DNA of 20,165 bases from Candidatus Caenarcanales bacterium (GTDB taxonomy: Bacteria; Cyanobacteriota; Vampirovibrionia; LMEP-6097), in NCBI GenBank assembly GCA_022447685.1, contig JAKVAO010000050.1, positions 1-20,165 of the forward strand, given 5' to 3'. The notes below the pieces were generated by a model, which saw nothing but the letters and a program-made list of their open reading frames with translations, had not been told where the DNA came from and did no database searches. Position numbers and translations under genes: made by a program. This document shows, in pieces, positions 7,632 through 14,474 of this stretch (within the stretch, counting starts at the first letter, position 1; each line of letters starts with the position of its first letter).

Positions 7632-8060
7632 CTAGAATACTGAAGCAACTTTCCTTACTGGATAAGTTATCACTTTCCAAACCTTACAGAAAAATCCACA
7701 TTTATTAGCCTCAGCTTCATACTCTTCTTTCTGAGTCTGGAATTTCTCATTAATCAATTCAATCTCTTGATCTCTTAATTCTTGAGCCTTAGTTAAAATT
7801 TCTTCTTCTTTTGCAGCTTTAGCCTCGGCCTCTAATTTAGCTCTCTCTTTTGCTGCAAGCTCAGCTGCTGCTTCATCAGCCAAAATATCCTCTAATGCCT
7901 TCTCTTCATCACTCAGTTCTTTATTTTCAGAATCAAAATACTCATCATCATTAAAATCACCAACTTGCTGAAGCTTATTATAGACACCAGCATTGACTTT
8001 AAGTGAGCTTAAAGGGTTTAAAAATATACTAAATAAAACAATTAGACTTATAAATCTCAT
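7632..8060 (-). CDS. Secreted or membrane-tethered helical protein of unknown function
   Basis: I choose the ATG at 8058-8060 (142 residues), because it begins a signal peptide: MRFISLIVLFSIFLNPLSS, with a likely cut after KVNA. The longer frame from 8141 would place 27 extra residues before it. The mature protein has an acidic region (DFNDDEYFDSENKELSDEE). A long Ala/Glu/Lys-rich helix follows (about residues 60-115), probably coiled coil and superficially like TolA. A short C-terminal region has two Cys (NKCGFFCK) and a basic amphipathic tail. No family is recognised. The gene is divergent from accC and shares the bidirectional terminator with the SpeD-like gene. Confidence 0.65.
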   Translation of the reverse strand: MRFISLIVLFSIFLNPLSSLKVNAGVYNKLQQVGDFNDDEYFDSENKELSDEEKALEDILADEAAAELAAKERAKLEAEAKAAKEEEILTKAQELRDQEIELINEKFQTQKEEYEAEANKCGFFCKVWKVITYPVRKVASVF

Positions 8061-8094
8061 AACTTTAAAAAAAATTATATCAGGAAAATTATTT

Positions 8095-8123
8095 TTGAGC
8101 GCTTGCCTGATATTTTCTAATAT
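8095..8123 (+). promoter_or_regulatory. Candidate sigma-70 promoter of accC
   Basis: TTGAGC (8095-8100), a 17-bp spacer and TAATAT (8118-8123) lie 24 nt before the accC start. An overlapping TATAAT begins at 8121. The -10 region is good and the -35 box moderate. Confidence 0.45.
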
Positions 8124-8147
8124 AATTTCTATAAAATACAAAAGATT

Positions 8148-9518
8148 ATGTCAATAAACAAAGTTTTAGTAGCAAACAGAGGTGAAATCGCCCTAAGAGT
8201 AATAAGAGCTTGTAAAGAGCTGGGAATCGAAACGGTAGCAATATATTCAGAAGCAGATGAAGATAGTATGCACGTTACCATGGCTGATGAAGCTTATTGC
8301 ATCGGTCCTGCTCCTTCAGCAAAAAGCTACTTAAACATCCCATCCATCATTAGTACAGCATTAGTCTCAGGTGCAGATGCTATACACCCTGGATATGGCT
8401 TCCTCGCTGAAAATGCAAGCTTCGTAGAAGTATGTAAAGAGCACGGCATCAAATTTATCGGTCCTAGCCCTGATGCAATTAACAGAATGGGTGACAAAGC
8501 AACTGCTCGTAAAACAGTTATGGATGCTAAAGTACCTGTAGTTCCAGGCTCAGATGGGCTAGTAGAAGATTTAGAAGATGCAGTAAAGTTAGTAAACTCA
8601 ACTATTAAATACCCTGTGATGATCAAAGCTACTGCTGGTGGTGGCGGTAGAGGTATGAGAGTTGCCCATAATGAAGATGAACTTAAGAAAAACTTCCTAG
8701 CAGCTCAATCAGAAGCTCAAAACGCTTTCGGTAATTCGGGTCTGTATCTAGAGAAATTCATTACTAGAATGAAGCATATAGAGGTTCAGATTTTGGCTGA
8801 TTCTCACGGTAACTGTGTTCATTTAGGAGAAAGAGATTGCTCAGTACAGAGACGTCACCAAAAACTTGTTGAAGAATCTCCATCACCTGCTATAGACGAA
8901 GCAACCAGAAAAGCTATGGGTGAAGCTGCTGTTAGAGCAGCTAAGTCAGTTAACTATGAAGGTGCTGGTACTATCGAATATATTTATGTGCCAGAGATCA
9001 ACGAATTTTATTTCATTGAGATGAATACTAGAATTCAAGTTGAACACCCAGTTACAGAGATGGTTACTGGTATAGATTTGGTTCAGTGGCAAATCAGAGT
9101 AGCTTCAGGTGAAAAGCTTGATTTCACTCAGGAAGATATCAAACTAAGAGGTCATTCAATTGAATGTAGGATTAACGCTGAAGACTCTGAAAGAGGTTTC
9201 ATGCCATGTCCAGGTCATATAACTGGCTTCATGCCTCCTGGTGGCTTCGGAGTAAGAGTAGACACTCACTGCTATACAGACTATTTCATGCCTCCTAATT
9301 ATGATTCACTAATGGGTAAACTTATAGTTCATGCTAGAACCAGAGAACAAGCTGTAGCTAGGGCATTAAGGTGCTTAGATGAATTTACGATTACTGGAAT
9401 CCAATCCACTATTCCATTCCACCAAAAGGTTCTTGCTTCTGATGTTTTCCAAAATGGTGTAGTTTGTACAGACTTTATTGAAAAGCATATGAGTGAAGCT
9501 CCTAAAGCACTAGTATAA
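8148..9518 (+). CDS. accC: Biotin carboxylase subunit of acetyl-CoA carboxylase
   Basis: AccC carboxylates the biotin carried by AccB using ATP and bicarbonate, the first step of fatty acid synthesis. The 456-residue protein has the N-terminal domain (VLVANRGEIALRVIRACKELGI). The ATP-grasp domain has Lys160 and the Gly loop GGGGRGMR (164-171). It also has GERDCSVQRRHQKLVEESPSP (227-247), the catalytic Glu/Arg segment IEMNTRIQVEHPVTE (about 290-304) and the C-terminal CRINAEDSERGFMPCPG. Length and all active-site motifs are normal. accB is not adjacent, an arrangement also seen in cyanobacteria. The start is ATG at 8148. A dispersed repeat begins 4 nt after the stop and may help terminate transcription. 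Confidence 0.98.
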   Translation: MSINKVLVANRGEIALRVIRACKELGIETVAIYSEADEDSMHVTMADEAYCIGPAPSAKSYLNIPSIISTALVSGADAIHPGYGFLAENASFVEVCKEHGIKFIGPSPDAINRMGDKATARKTVMDAKVPVVPGSDGLVEDLEDAVKLVNSTIKYPVMIKATAGGGGRGMRVAHNEDELKKNFLAAQSEAQNAFGNSGLYLEKFITRMKHIEVQILADSHGNCVHLGERDCSVQRRHQKLVEESPSPAIDEATRKAMGEAAVRAAKSVNYEGAGTIEYIYVPEINEFYFIEMNTRIQVEHPVTEMVTGIDLVQWQIRVASGEKLDFTQEDIKLRGHSIECRINAEDSERGFMPCPGHITGFMPPGGFGVRVDTHCYTDYFMPPNYDSLMGKLIVHARTREQAVARALRCLDEFTITGIQSTIPFHQKVLASDVFQNGVVCTDFIEKHMSEAPKALV

Positions 9519-9522
9519 TTTG

Positions 9523-9592
9523 AGGATTAGGATAGCTACAAATTCAAGGCTGAGGACGACGAAAACGATGAAGTTGGAGTTTTCCTAATCCT
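9523..9592 (+). repeat. Hairpin-flanked dispersed element, copy A (minimal form)
   Basis: Outer arms AGGATTAGGA (9523-9532) and TCCTAATCCT (9583-9592) pair perfectly. Between them lie the conserved left block AAATTCAAGGCTGAG (9540-9554) and the right block GACGACGAAAACGATGAAG, followed by TTGGAGTT, to 9581. Copy B has the same two blocks but with about 46 bases between them, so A is the shortest form. The element fills the gap between convergent accC and the TPR gene, and its last base is the first base of the TPR stop codon complement. It could act as a bidirectional terminator. Confidence 0.8.
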
Positions 9593-10386
9593 TAAGATTT
9601 GTTTTGTAGGTGTTTGATTAAATCCTTCGCCTTCTCATTACCAAGCTTAGCACTGAGTTGAATATGCTCCCAAGCTTTTTCATATTTCTTCTGGCTGCGG
9701 TAAATCATACCAAGATTTAAATATATTTCTGATTGATAAGGCGATCCCTTCTGTGCAATTGCTTTTTCTCTTGCTTTTTCAAGATACTTAACTGCACGGA
9801 AATAATTTTTGGTACCTTGCTCAATCTGAGCAACTTCAATATAACGTTTAATTAGATAATTATTAAGAATTTTAGCCTTATCTGGCTCTTCTACAAAATA
9901 CTCAACACCACTTTCTATAAAAAGTGATTCAGCAACAATATTATCTTTTTTCTTACTAATATTAATGAAAAACTCTGGTTCGAAATGTAAATCGTGAGAT
10001 TTCTCTAAAATCTTCAAGAGTAATTTATTTTCATTATGAAAGTTCAATTTAGCTACGATTTCAAGTATTGCCTCTCGCTCATGTTCATTAAAATCTTCTA
10101 TATCTTTGAGCAAAGTCTCTGCCTTAGTGAATTCACTCGATTTAATATATGTATAAAAAAGTAAGAAATCAAGTTCAGGGTTTACTTTTTTGCTCTGTAG
10201 CTTAACTCTTTCGATGAGATTCAAAGCCTTCTCAGTCTTGTACTCAGCTAAATATCGTTTGGCTATACTTAGACTCCTAGACTCATAGCTACTAACATAG
10301 TAAATAATGCCAGCAACGATAAGCACACCGACTAAAAGCCCTAAAACTAAAAACCCATTAATTTTTTTTTGATATTTACCCAGCAT
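9592..10386 (-). CDS. Membrane-anchored TPR-repeat protein of unknown function
   Basis: I choose the ATG at 10384-10386, giving 264 residues. The frame runs 59 codons further, but that part lies antisense to thrB. From this start the protein opens with a short basic segment (MLGKYQKKING) and one transmembrane helix (FLVLGLLVGVLIVAGIIYYV, about residues 11-31). A large helical domain follows. The C-terminal third has TPR-like pairs: YFRAVKYLEKAREKA and YLNLGMIYRSQKKYEKAWEHIQLSAKLGN. Such proteins usually scaffold complexes at the membrane; no partner can be named. Transcription probably comes from the divergent promoter shared with thrB, with a 14-nt leader containing AAGAGAAA. Confidence 0.75.
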   Translation of the reverse strand: MLGKYQKKINGFLVLGLLVGVLIVAGIIYYVSSYESRSLSIAKRYLAEYKTEKALNLIERVKLQSKKVNPELDFLLFYTYIKSSEFTKAETLLKDIEDFNEHEREAILEIVAKLNFHNENKLLLKILEKSHDLHFEPEFFINISKKKDNIVAESLFIESGVEYFVEEPDKAKILNNYLIKRYIEVAQIEQGTKNYFRAVKYLEKAREKAIAQKGSPYQSEIYLNLGMIYRSQKKYEKAWEHIQLSAKLGNEKAKDLIKHLQNKS

Positions 10387-10406
10387 TCTTAAGATTTCTC
10401 TTAGCC

Positions 10407-10427
10407 ATTCTAGCAAATTGCTAAAAT
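10407..10427. promoter_or_regulatory. Overlapping divergent extended -10 elements (thrB and TPR gene)
   Basis: The palindrome TAGCAAATTGCTA is part of ATTCTAGCA-AAT-TGCTAAAAT. Read on plus it gives the extended -10 TGCTAAAAT (10419-10427), ending 8 nt before the thrB ATG. Read on minus it gives TGCTAGAAT (10415-10407), about 20 nt before the TPR ATG. The two polymerase sites overlap face to face and should compete. Confidence 0.5.
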
Positions 10428-10435
10428 AGTAGCTA

Positions 10436-11404
10436 ATGAATTTTACAGTAAAAGTTCCTGCAAGTACATCTAATTTAGGACCAGGTTTTGATACTTTAGG
10501 TCTTGCCCTAAACCTTTTTAATGAATATACATTCAGTACTGATTTTGAAGAGAAAACAGACACAGAGCTAATTTACAGCTCCTCGCTTTTCTCAGAAGAC
10601 TTACCAGCGACTAAAGATAATTTGGTTTACAGATCATTTGATTATGTCTTTAAAAAAGAGGGGAAATTAACTCCACCAATTAAAATTCATTTCAATGCTG
10701 GCATCCCACTTACTGGTGGTTTTGGTTCTAGTAGTACAGCTATCTTAGCTGGAATTATGGCTGCTAATGAAATTCTAGGTAAGCCCTATGATACTAAACA
10801 AATCTTAAGAATTGGAACCCAATTAGATGGTCACCCGGACAATATTACACCTGCGGTTCTTGGTGGTTTTGTAGTCTGTGTTTACGCTGATTCTGAACAT
10901 AATTACATTAAGTTGCCTTGGAGTAAAGATTTGTTTTTTGTGGCGATAACGCCAGATTTCAAAGTACCTACAGCTAAAGCTAGAGCTGTTCTTCCGCCAC
11001 AGATTAATTACCAAGATGCTGTTTTCAATGTTGGTTACAGCAGTTTACTTGTGGCAGCTGTAGCTGCTGGAGATACTAAAGCTCTTAAAAAAGCTTTCAA
11101 AGATAGATTGCATCAAAGCTATAGAGCAAGTTTAGTTCCAGGTATGAGTTATGTTCTCGACATTGGGCTGGAGTCAGGAGCAGTAGGTACTATGCTTTCA
11201 GGTGCAGGTTCGACTCTAATCGCTGTTGTAGATTCTATGGAAGTCGCCAAAACTGTTGCTGCTGCAATGCAAGCTGCTTGGAAACAAAGTAGTATCAACT
11301 CAGAGTATCGCTTCTTACACGCAGCAGAAGAAGGGGCGCGTATAGAGTATTTAGATAGATCTAACGGGTCTTCGATTGATCAAAGAAATAACTTTGTGAT
11401 TTAA
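10436..11404 (+). CDS. thrB: Homoserine kinase
   Basis: ThrB phosphorylates homoserine with ATP in threonine synthesis. The protein (322 residues) belongs to the GHMP kinases. It has the N-terminal substrate motif VPASTSNLGPGFDTLGLAL, the ATP loop PLTGGFGSSSTA (91-102) and the C-terminal motif MLSGAGSTLIAVV. The pattern and length fit homoserine kinase rather than mevalonate or galactokinase relatives. The start is ATG 10436, whose sequence matches the conserved N-terminus exactly. The -10 candidate is so close that the mRNA is probably leaderless. No other threonine genes are adjacent. The flagellin promoter follows 10 nt after the stop. Confidence 0.95.
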   Translation: MNFTVKVPASTSNLGPGFDTLGLALNLFNEYTFSTDFEEKTDTELIYSSSLFSEDLPATKDNLVYRSFDYVFKKEGKLTPPIKIHFNAGIPLTGGFGSSSTAILAGIMAANEILGKPYDTKQILRIGTQLDGHPDNITPAVLGGFVVCVYADSEHNYIKLPWSKDLFFVAITPDFKVPTAKARAVLPPQINYQDAVFNVGYSSLLVAAVAAGDTKALKKAFKDRLHQSYRASLVPGMSYVLDIGLESGAVGTMLSGAGSTLIAVVDSMEVAKTVAAAMQAAWKQSSINSEYRFLHAAEEGARIEYLDRSNGSSIDQRNNFVI

Positions 11405-11414
11405 ACAAAAGCAT

Positions 11415-11441
11415 TAAAGTTCTAGACCATATGACCGATAT
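11415..11441 (+). promoter_or_regulatory. Sigma-28 (FliA-type) flagellar promoter
   Basis: TAAA (11415-11418), exactly 15 bases, then ACCGATAT (11434-11441) closely match the sigma-28 consensus TAAA-N15-GCCGATAA. It lies 55 nt upstream of the flagellin start, as expected for a late flagellar gene. Confidence 0.8.
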
Positions 11442-11496
11442 CTAGATATGTTGAAGTAGTTCGCTTGGACCATGGGGTGGTTTGAGGAGCTAAAAC

Positions 11497-12525
11497 ATGT
11501 CAAGTATAGTGTTCAATACTAATACTCTTACCAAAGCAGCGCAAAGATCTTTAAGCTCTAGTACTAATAAGATTGTTAATTCTACTAAAAAGTTAAGTAC
11601 TGGTAAACGTATAAATAAAGCTGGTGATGATGTTGCCTCGATGAGTATAGCCACGAAAATAGACTCTCAGCTTAGAGGGGTTAATAAGGCGCAAGAAAAT
11701 ATAACAGCAGTTTTAGGGCACTTTGATCTTTTAAGTGGTGGTGTCGAGCAAAGTTATGACAATTTACAAAAGATTCGAGAGCTTTTTGTTCAAGGTATTA
11801 ATGGTACAAACTCTGTCGAAGAAAAAGACGCTATTCAAAGAGAAATAGTTGAACTAGTTCGTGCACAACAGTTTCTAGGTGAGGAAACCAGAGCTATTAT
11901 GGAGGTTTCACCAGGTGCAGGTTCAGGGGGGGCTCCTCCAGTGGGATTTCAGTATGATGGTGATGATATCCTAAATCATGGCTATTATGCTACTCACCAG
12001 ATAGGTCCTAATGATTCTAATTCAGAATTAATGGCATTTAGCTTCATGAAGGAGCCTACACTTGTTCCACCTTTCGAATTAAATGAAACACAAATAGGTT
12101 TCACTACTGGACTTGGTGCTTTAAATAGTGGAACAGACCCTGTAAATCCACTGATCGTAGATGTTGAAAACTATTTAGTGAATTTCAAAATACCTGGTGC
12201 TAGTGTTGATGCACTTGTAAGTGATGATAACTCTGGAGCTGGAGTTGCTGATAATGATAGCTTAGCTATGTTAGATACTATGATCGCAAATGTCTCTGAT
12301 ATGAATGGTATTATTCAATCTCGAAGAAAGTTTTTTGAAGAACATTTTACTAAACTTGAAGGAGAGAAGATTGCTTTAAATAAGTCTCTATCTCATTTTC
12401 AGGATACAGATATCGCAGAAGAAAGCACAGCTTTAATCAAAGAACAGATCCGTCAACAAAGTGCTGGCTCTATGGTGACACAGGCTAATGCTCAAGCGCA
12501 GTTTGCTTTGAGTCTGTTGCCATAG
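11497..12525 (+). CDS. fliC: Flagellin
   Basis: This is a filament subunit of 342 residues with conserved terminal domains and a short variable middle. The N-terminal D0/D1 reads VFNTNTLTKAAQRSLSSSTN, then KLSTGKRINKAGDDVASMSIATKI and QLRGVNKAQENI. The C-terminal D1/D0 includes MNGIIQSRRKFFEEHFTKLE, FQDTDIAEESTALIKEQI and ends QANAQAQFALSLLP. The variable centre (about 140-240) is small, without large insertions. The ribosome binding site GAGGAG lies 8 nt before ATG 11497, and a sigma-28 promoter lies upstream. A decayed paralogue lies on the other strand at 14475-15349, beyond umuDC. The symbol is by family; hag/fla naming is equally possible. Confidence 0.95.
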   Translation: MSSIVFNTNTLTKAAQRSLSSSTNKIVNSTKKLSTGKRINKAGDDVASMSIATKIDSQLRGVNKAQENITAVLGHFDLLSGGVEQSYDNLQKIRELFVQGINGTNSVEEKDAIQREIVELVRAQQFLGEETRAIMEVSPGAGSGGAPPVGFQYDGDDILNHGYYATHQIGPNDSNSELMAFSFMKEPTLVPPFELNETQIGFTTGLGALNSGTDPVNPLIVDVENYLVNFKIPGASVDALVSDDNSGAGVADNDSLAMLDTMIANVSDMNGIIQSRRKFFEEHFTKLEGEKIALNKSLSHFQDTDIAEESTALIKEQIRQQSAGSMVTQANAQAQFALSLLP

Positions 12526-12557
12526 GTTAATTTTAAGATCAACTTTATTAAAAAACA

Positions 12558-12586
12558 TTGCACCCATACAAAAATAAGGGTATAAT
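12558..12586 (+). promoter_or_regulatory. Sigma-70 promoter of umuD, predicting a leaderless mRNA
   Basis: TTGCAC (12558-12563), a 17-bp spacer and a perfect TATAAT (12581-12586) end 6 nt before the umuD ATG. The expected transcription start therefore coincides with the start codon. No LexA box of the E. coli, Bacillus or cyanobacterial type is evident. Confidence 0.7.
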
Positions 12587-12592
12587 TTTTAT

Positions 12593-12922
12593 ATGTTTCA
12601 TAAACTTGGTTGTTCTGGTTTTCCATCACCTACAGATGATTTTTTAGAGTCTCCCTTGGATTTGAATAGTTATTTGGTCGATCATCCAGCGGCGACTTTC
12701 TTTATAAGAGTCTTAGGAGATACTAATACACGCCTCGGCTTTAGAGATAAAGATGTACTAATAATTGACCGTTCCTTAATCCCTGAACAGGAGGATGTTT
12801 TTCTTGCCAGTGTCAATGGTGAACTGAAACTTAGAAAATACAACCCGAGACGAAATAAGGAAGTTGATGAGTTGTGGGGAGTCGTCATTCACATCATCCG
12901 CTCTTTTAAGAGGCTCACTTGA
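12593..12922 (+). CDS. umuD: UmuD homologue lacking the cleavable N-terminus and the Ser-Lys dyad
   Basis: UmuD' is the partner of UmuC in the error-prone polymerase V. This 109-residue protein aligns without gaps to E. coli UmuD from the cleavage site onward: GFPSPTDDFLESPLDLNSYLVDHPAATFF at residues 9-37, then VFLASVNGELKLRKY and ending ELWGVVIHII. Only eight residues precede the glycine that starts E. coli UmuD', so the regulatory arm is missing. The catalytic Ser60 position is Thr44 (LGDTNTRLGF) and Lys97 is Arg81 (KLRKY), so self-cleavage looks lost. I infer a constitutively UmuD'-like protein. The promoter sits immediately before the ATG, which argues against a missed upstream start. 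The stop codon lies inside repeat copy D. umuC follows 234 nt downstream. Confidence 0.88.
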   Translation: MFHKLGCSGFPSPTDDFLESPLDLNSYLVDHPAATFFIRVLGDTNTRLGFRDKDVLIIDRSLIPEQEDVFLASVNGELKLRKYNPRRNKEVDELWGVVIHIIRSFKRLT

Positions 12923-13028
12923 ACTCTAATAGCTGCGTTACGTATAGATTTTAAATTTATCATTGACCAGAGTCAACTCAAAATTAAAGATCCACACAAG
13001 CCTTGCTCTCAAAGCTCAATTAAACCTC
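12910..13028 (-). repeat. Hairpin-flanked dispersed element, copy D (reverse orientation)
   Basis: Read on minus, arms GAGGTTTAATTGAGCT and AGTTCAAGTGAGCCTC (plus 13013-13028 and 12910-12925) pair over 15 of 16 positions with some G-U. The core holds CAAGGCT (12999-13005), an internal hairpin TTGAC-TCTG-GTCAA, and the right block AACGCAGCTATTAGAG (12939-12924). It aligns along its whole core with copy C inside rnpB. The umuD stop codon (12920-12922) lies in its arm, so the element follows umuD like a terminator. The duplicated umuC leader begins at the next base, 13029. Confidence 0.75.
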
Positions 13029-13176
13029 TTTCAATTTTCGTTGATAAACTTCAATGCCAAAACTATTTGCACTACAAGCTTGTCAAAAGCTTAGCTTCAA
13101 GATCAAGCGCTATATAAAAGGTACGAAAATTTTCAATTTTCGTTGATAAAATTCAATGCCAAAACTATTTGCACTA
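13029..13176 (+). repeat. 46-bp direct repeat duplicating the umuC leader and first codons
   Basis: Bases 13029-13074 and 13131-13176 are identical except for one position (45 of 46). Each contains about 25 bp of leader, the ATG and codons MPKLFAL. The second copy is the real umuC start. The first opens a 30-codon ORF (13054-13146) that ends in a stop within the second copy's leader, probably a remnant. A 56-bp spacer separates them. Confidence 0.85.
13123..13143 (+). promoter_or_regulatory. 21-bp palindrome just upstream of umuC (possible operator)
   Basis: ACGAAAATT-TTC-AATTTTCGT is a perfect inverted repeat with a 3-base centre, ending 12 nt before the umuC ATG. Its right half belongs to the duplicated leader, and the left half is absent from the upstream copy. 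It could be an operator or a small RNA hairpin. It does not match LexA sites I know. Confidence 0.35.
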
Positions 13177-14442
13177 GTAGACTGTAATAATTTTTATGTT
13201 TCCTGCGAAAGAATCTTTCGCCCACAACTGAAATATCACCCAGTAGCAGTTTTATCTAATAATGACGGCTGCTTCATTTCGCGTTCACGTGAAGTGAAAG
13301 AATTAGGGATTCCAATGGGGGAACCGCTTTTTAAATGTACCCATCTAGTAAAACAACACGATGTCAAATTATTCTCATCTAATTTTAGTTTCTATGGCGA
13401 TATCTCTTCACGAATCATGATGATTCTCAGAGGAATTTATGGAGAAAGTTTGGAAGTTTACTCTGTGGATGAAGCTTTCATTGAATTTAAACCACAAGCC
13501 TTAGCCAACAACTTAAAAGAAGAGTTTATTAATTTACGAAAATATATTTACCGTTGCGTTGGCATACCGGTTTCCATAGGTATTGGTGAAACCAAAACAC
13601 TAGCTAAACTTGCAAATGTACTTGCAAAAACAGATAAATCCTACCATGGTGTTAGCTGCTTATGGATGAACCCTTACCAGGAGAAAATCCTAAAGAATTT
13701 CAGAGTCTCAGATTTATGGGGCATAGGAAGAGGATATGCTAAATTTTGTAAACGTCACTATATTTCAACAGCCTATGATTTAGCGAGTGCAGATATACAT
13801 TGGCTGAGACAACAATTAGGGGTACAGGGAGCAAGAATTGCTCTGGAGCTAAAGGGAGTCCCTTGTATTCCTTTAGAGAAAGAGGAGAAATTCCCCAGAA
13901 CTATTATCAGCTCGAGAAGCTTTGGCTATACAGTTCGGAGTAAAGAAGAACTAAAACAAGCTCTAAGTAACTTTACAGAACTTGCTTGCCGCAAACTAAG
14001 AAATAAAAAAGCCTGGGCAAGCTATGTAGTAATTTTCCTAAGATATCTTGGAGAAGCTAGAAGAATACAAAAACTAAGCATCGCTAAACATTTACTAGAA
14101 GCCAGTTCCTATACACCAGATTTTCTAGAAGCAGTTACTGAACTTCTAGATCAAGTCTATATCAGTGGGCTAGATTACAAAAAAGCAGGCTTAATGTTAG
14201 GAGACATAGTCCCAGAAGGAGTCAAACAATTAAACTTATTCAAATCCAAGCCAGGCAAAGAAGAGCAAAATACCAGCAATCTAATTTCTCTCTATGATCA
14301 TCTCAATTCCAAATACGGCCAAGGAAAACTATTCTACGCTTCACAAGGTAATAAATCCAAAAAATCTAATTGGCAAGCCAATCAAAGTTTCAGATCTCCT
14401 TGCTTCACCACTAGATGGGAAGACTTGTACCAAATATCTTAA
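13156..14442 (+). CDS. umuC: UmuC, Y-family DNA polymerase V catalytic subunit
   Basis: UmuC (428 residues, close to the usual 420 or so) is the lesion-bypass polymerase of the SOS response, active with two UmuD' subunits. Catalytic carboxylates are present in LFALVDCNNFYVSCER (Asp9) and EVYSVDEAFIEF (Asp105-Glu106). Steric-gate region NNFY, helix-hairpin-helix region NFRVSDLWGIGRGYA and little-finger region follow. The C-terminus has a beta-clamp binding motif QLNLF (358-362) and the family ending SPCFTTRWEDL. The start is ATG 13156, conserved as MxxLFALVDCNNFY. Its leader and first codons are duplicated 102 bp upstream. It lies downstream of the shortened umuD with a dispersed repeat between them, so coupling to umuD may be weakened. 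Confidence 0.96.
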   Translation: MPKLFALVDCNNFYVSCERIFRPQLKYHPVAVLSNNDGCFISRSREVKELGIPMGEPLFKCTHLVKQHDVKLFSSNFSFYGDISSRIMMILRGIYGESLEVYSVDEAFIEFKPQALANNLKEEFINLRKYIYRCVGIPVSIGIGETKTLAKLANVLAKTDKSYHGVSCLWMNPYQEKILKNFRVSDLWGIGRGYAKFCKRHYISTAYDLASADIHWLRQQLGVQGARIALELKGVPCIPLEKEEKFPRTIISSRSFGYTVRSKEELKQALSNFTELACRKLRNKKAWASYVVIFLRYLGEARRIQKLSIAKHLLEASSYTPDFLEAVTELLDQVYISGLDYKKAGLMLGDIVPEGVKQLNLFKSKPGKEEQNTSNLISLYDHLNSKYGQGKLFYASQGNKSKKSNWQANQSFRSPCFTTRWEDLYQIS

Positions 14443-14474
14443 GTATCCACTAAAATTTCATTCTGCAGTTGGCT

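Noticed and set aside
8327..8626. 99-residue ORF on minus inside accC
   Set aside because: It is a shadow of the strongly conserved accC coding sequence.
10387..10563. N-terminal extension of the TPR protein
   Set aside because: These 59 codons are antisense to the conserved thrB start. The ATG at 10384-10386 begins a proper membrane anchor.
13054..13146. 30-codon ORF beginning MPKLFAL upstream of umuC
   Set aside because: It arises from the duplicated umuC leader and quickly leaves the umuC sequence; treated as a remnant, not a gene.
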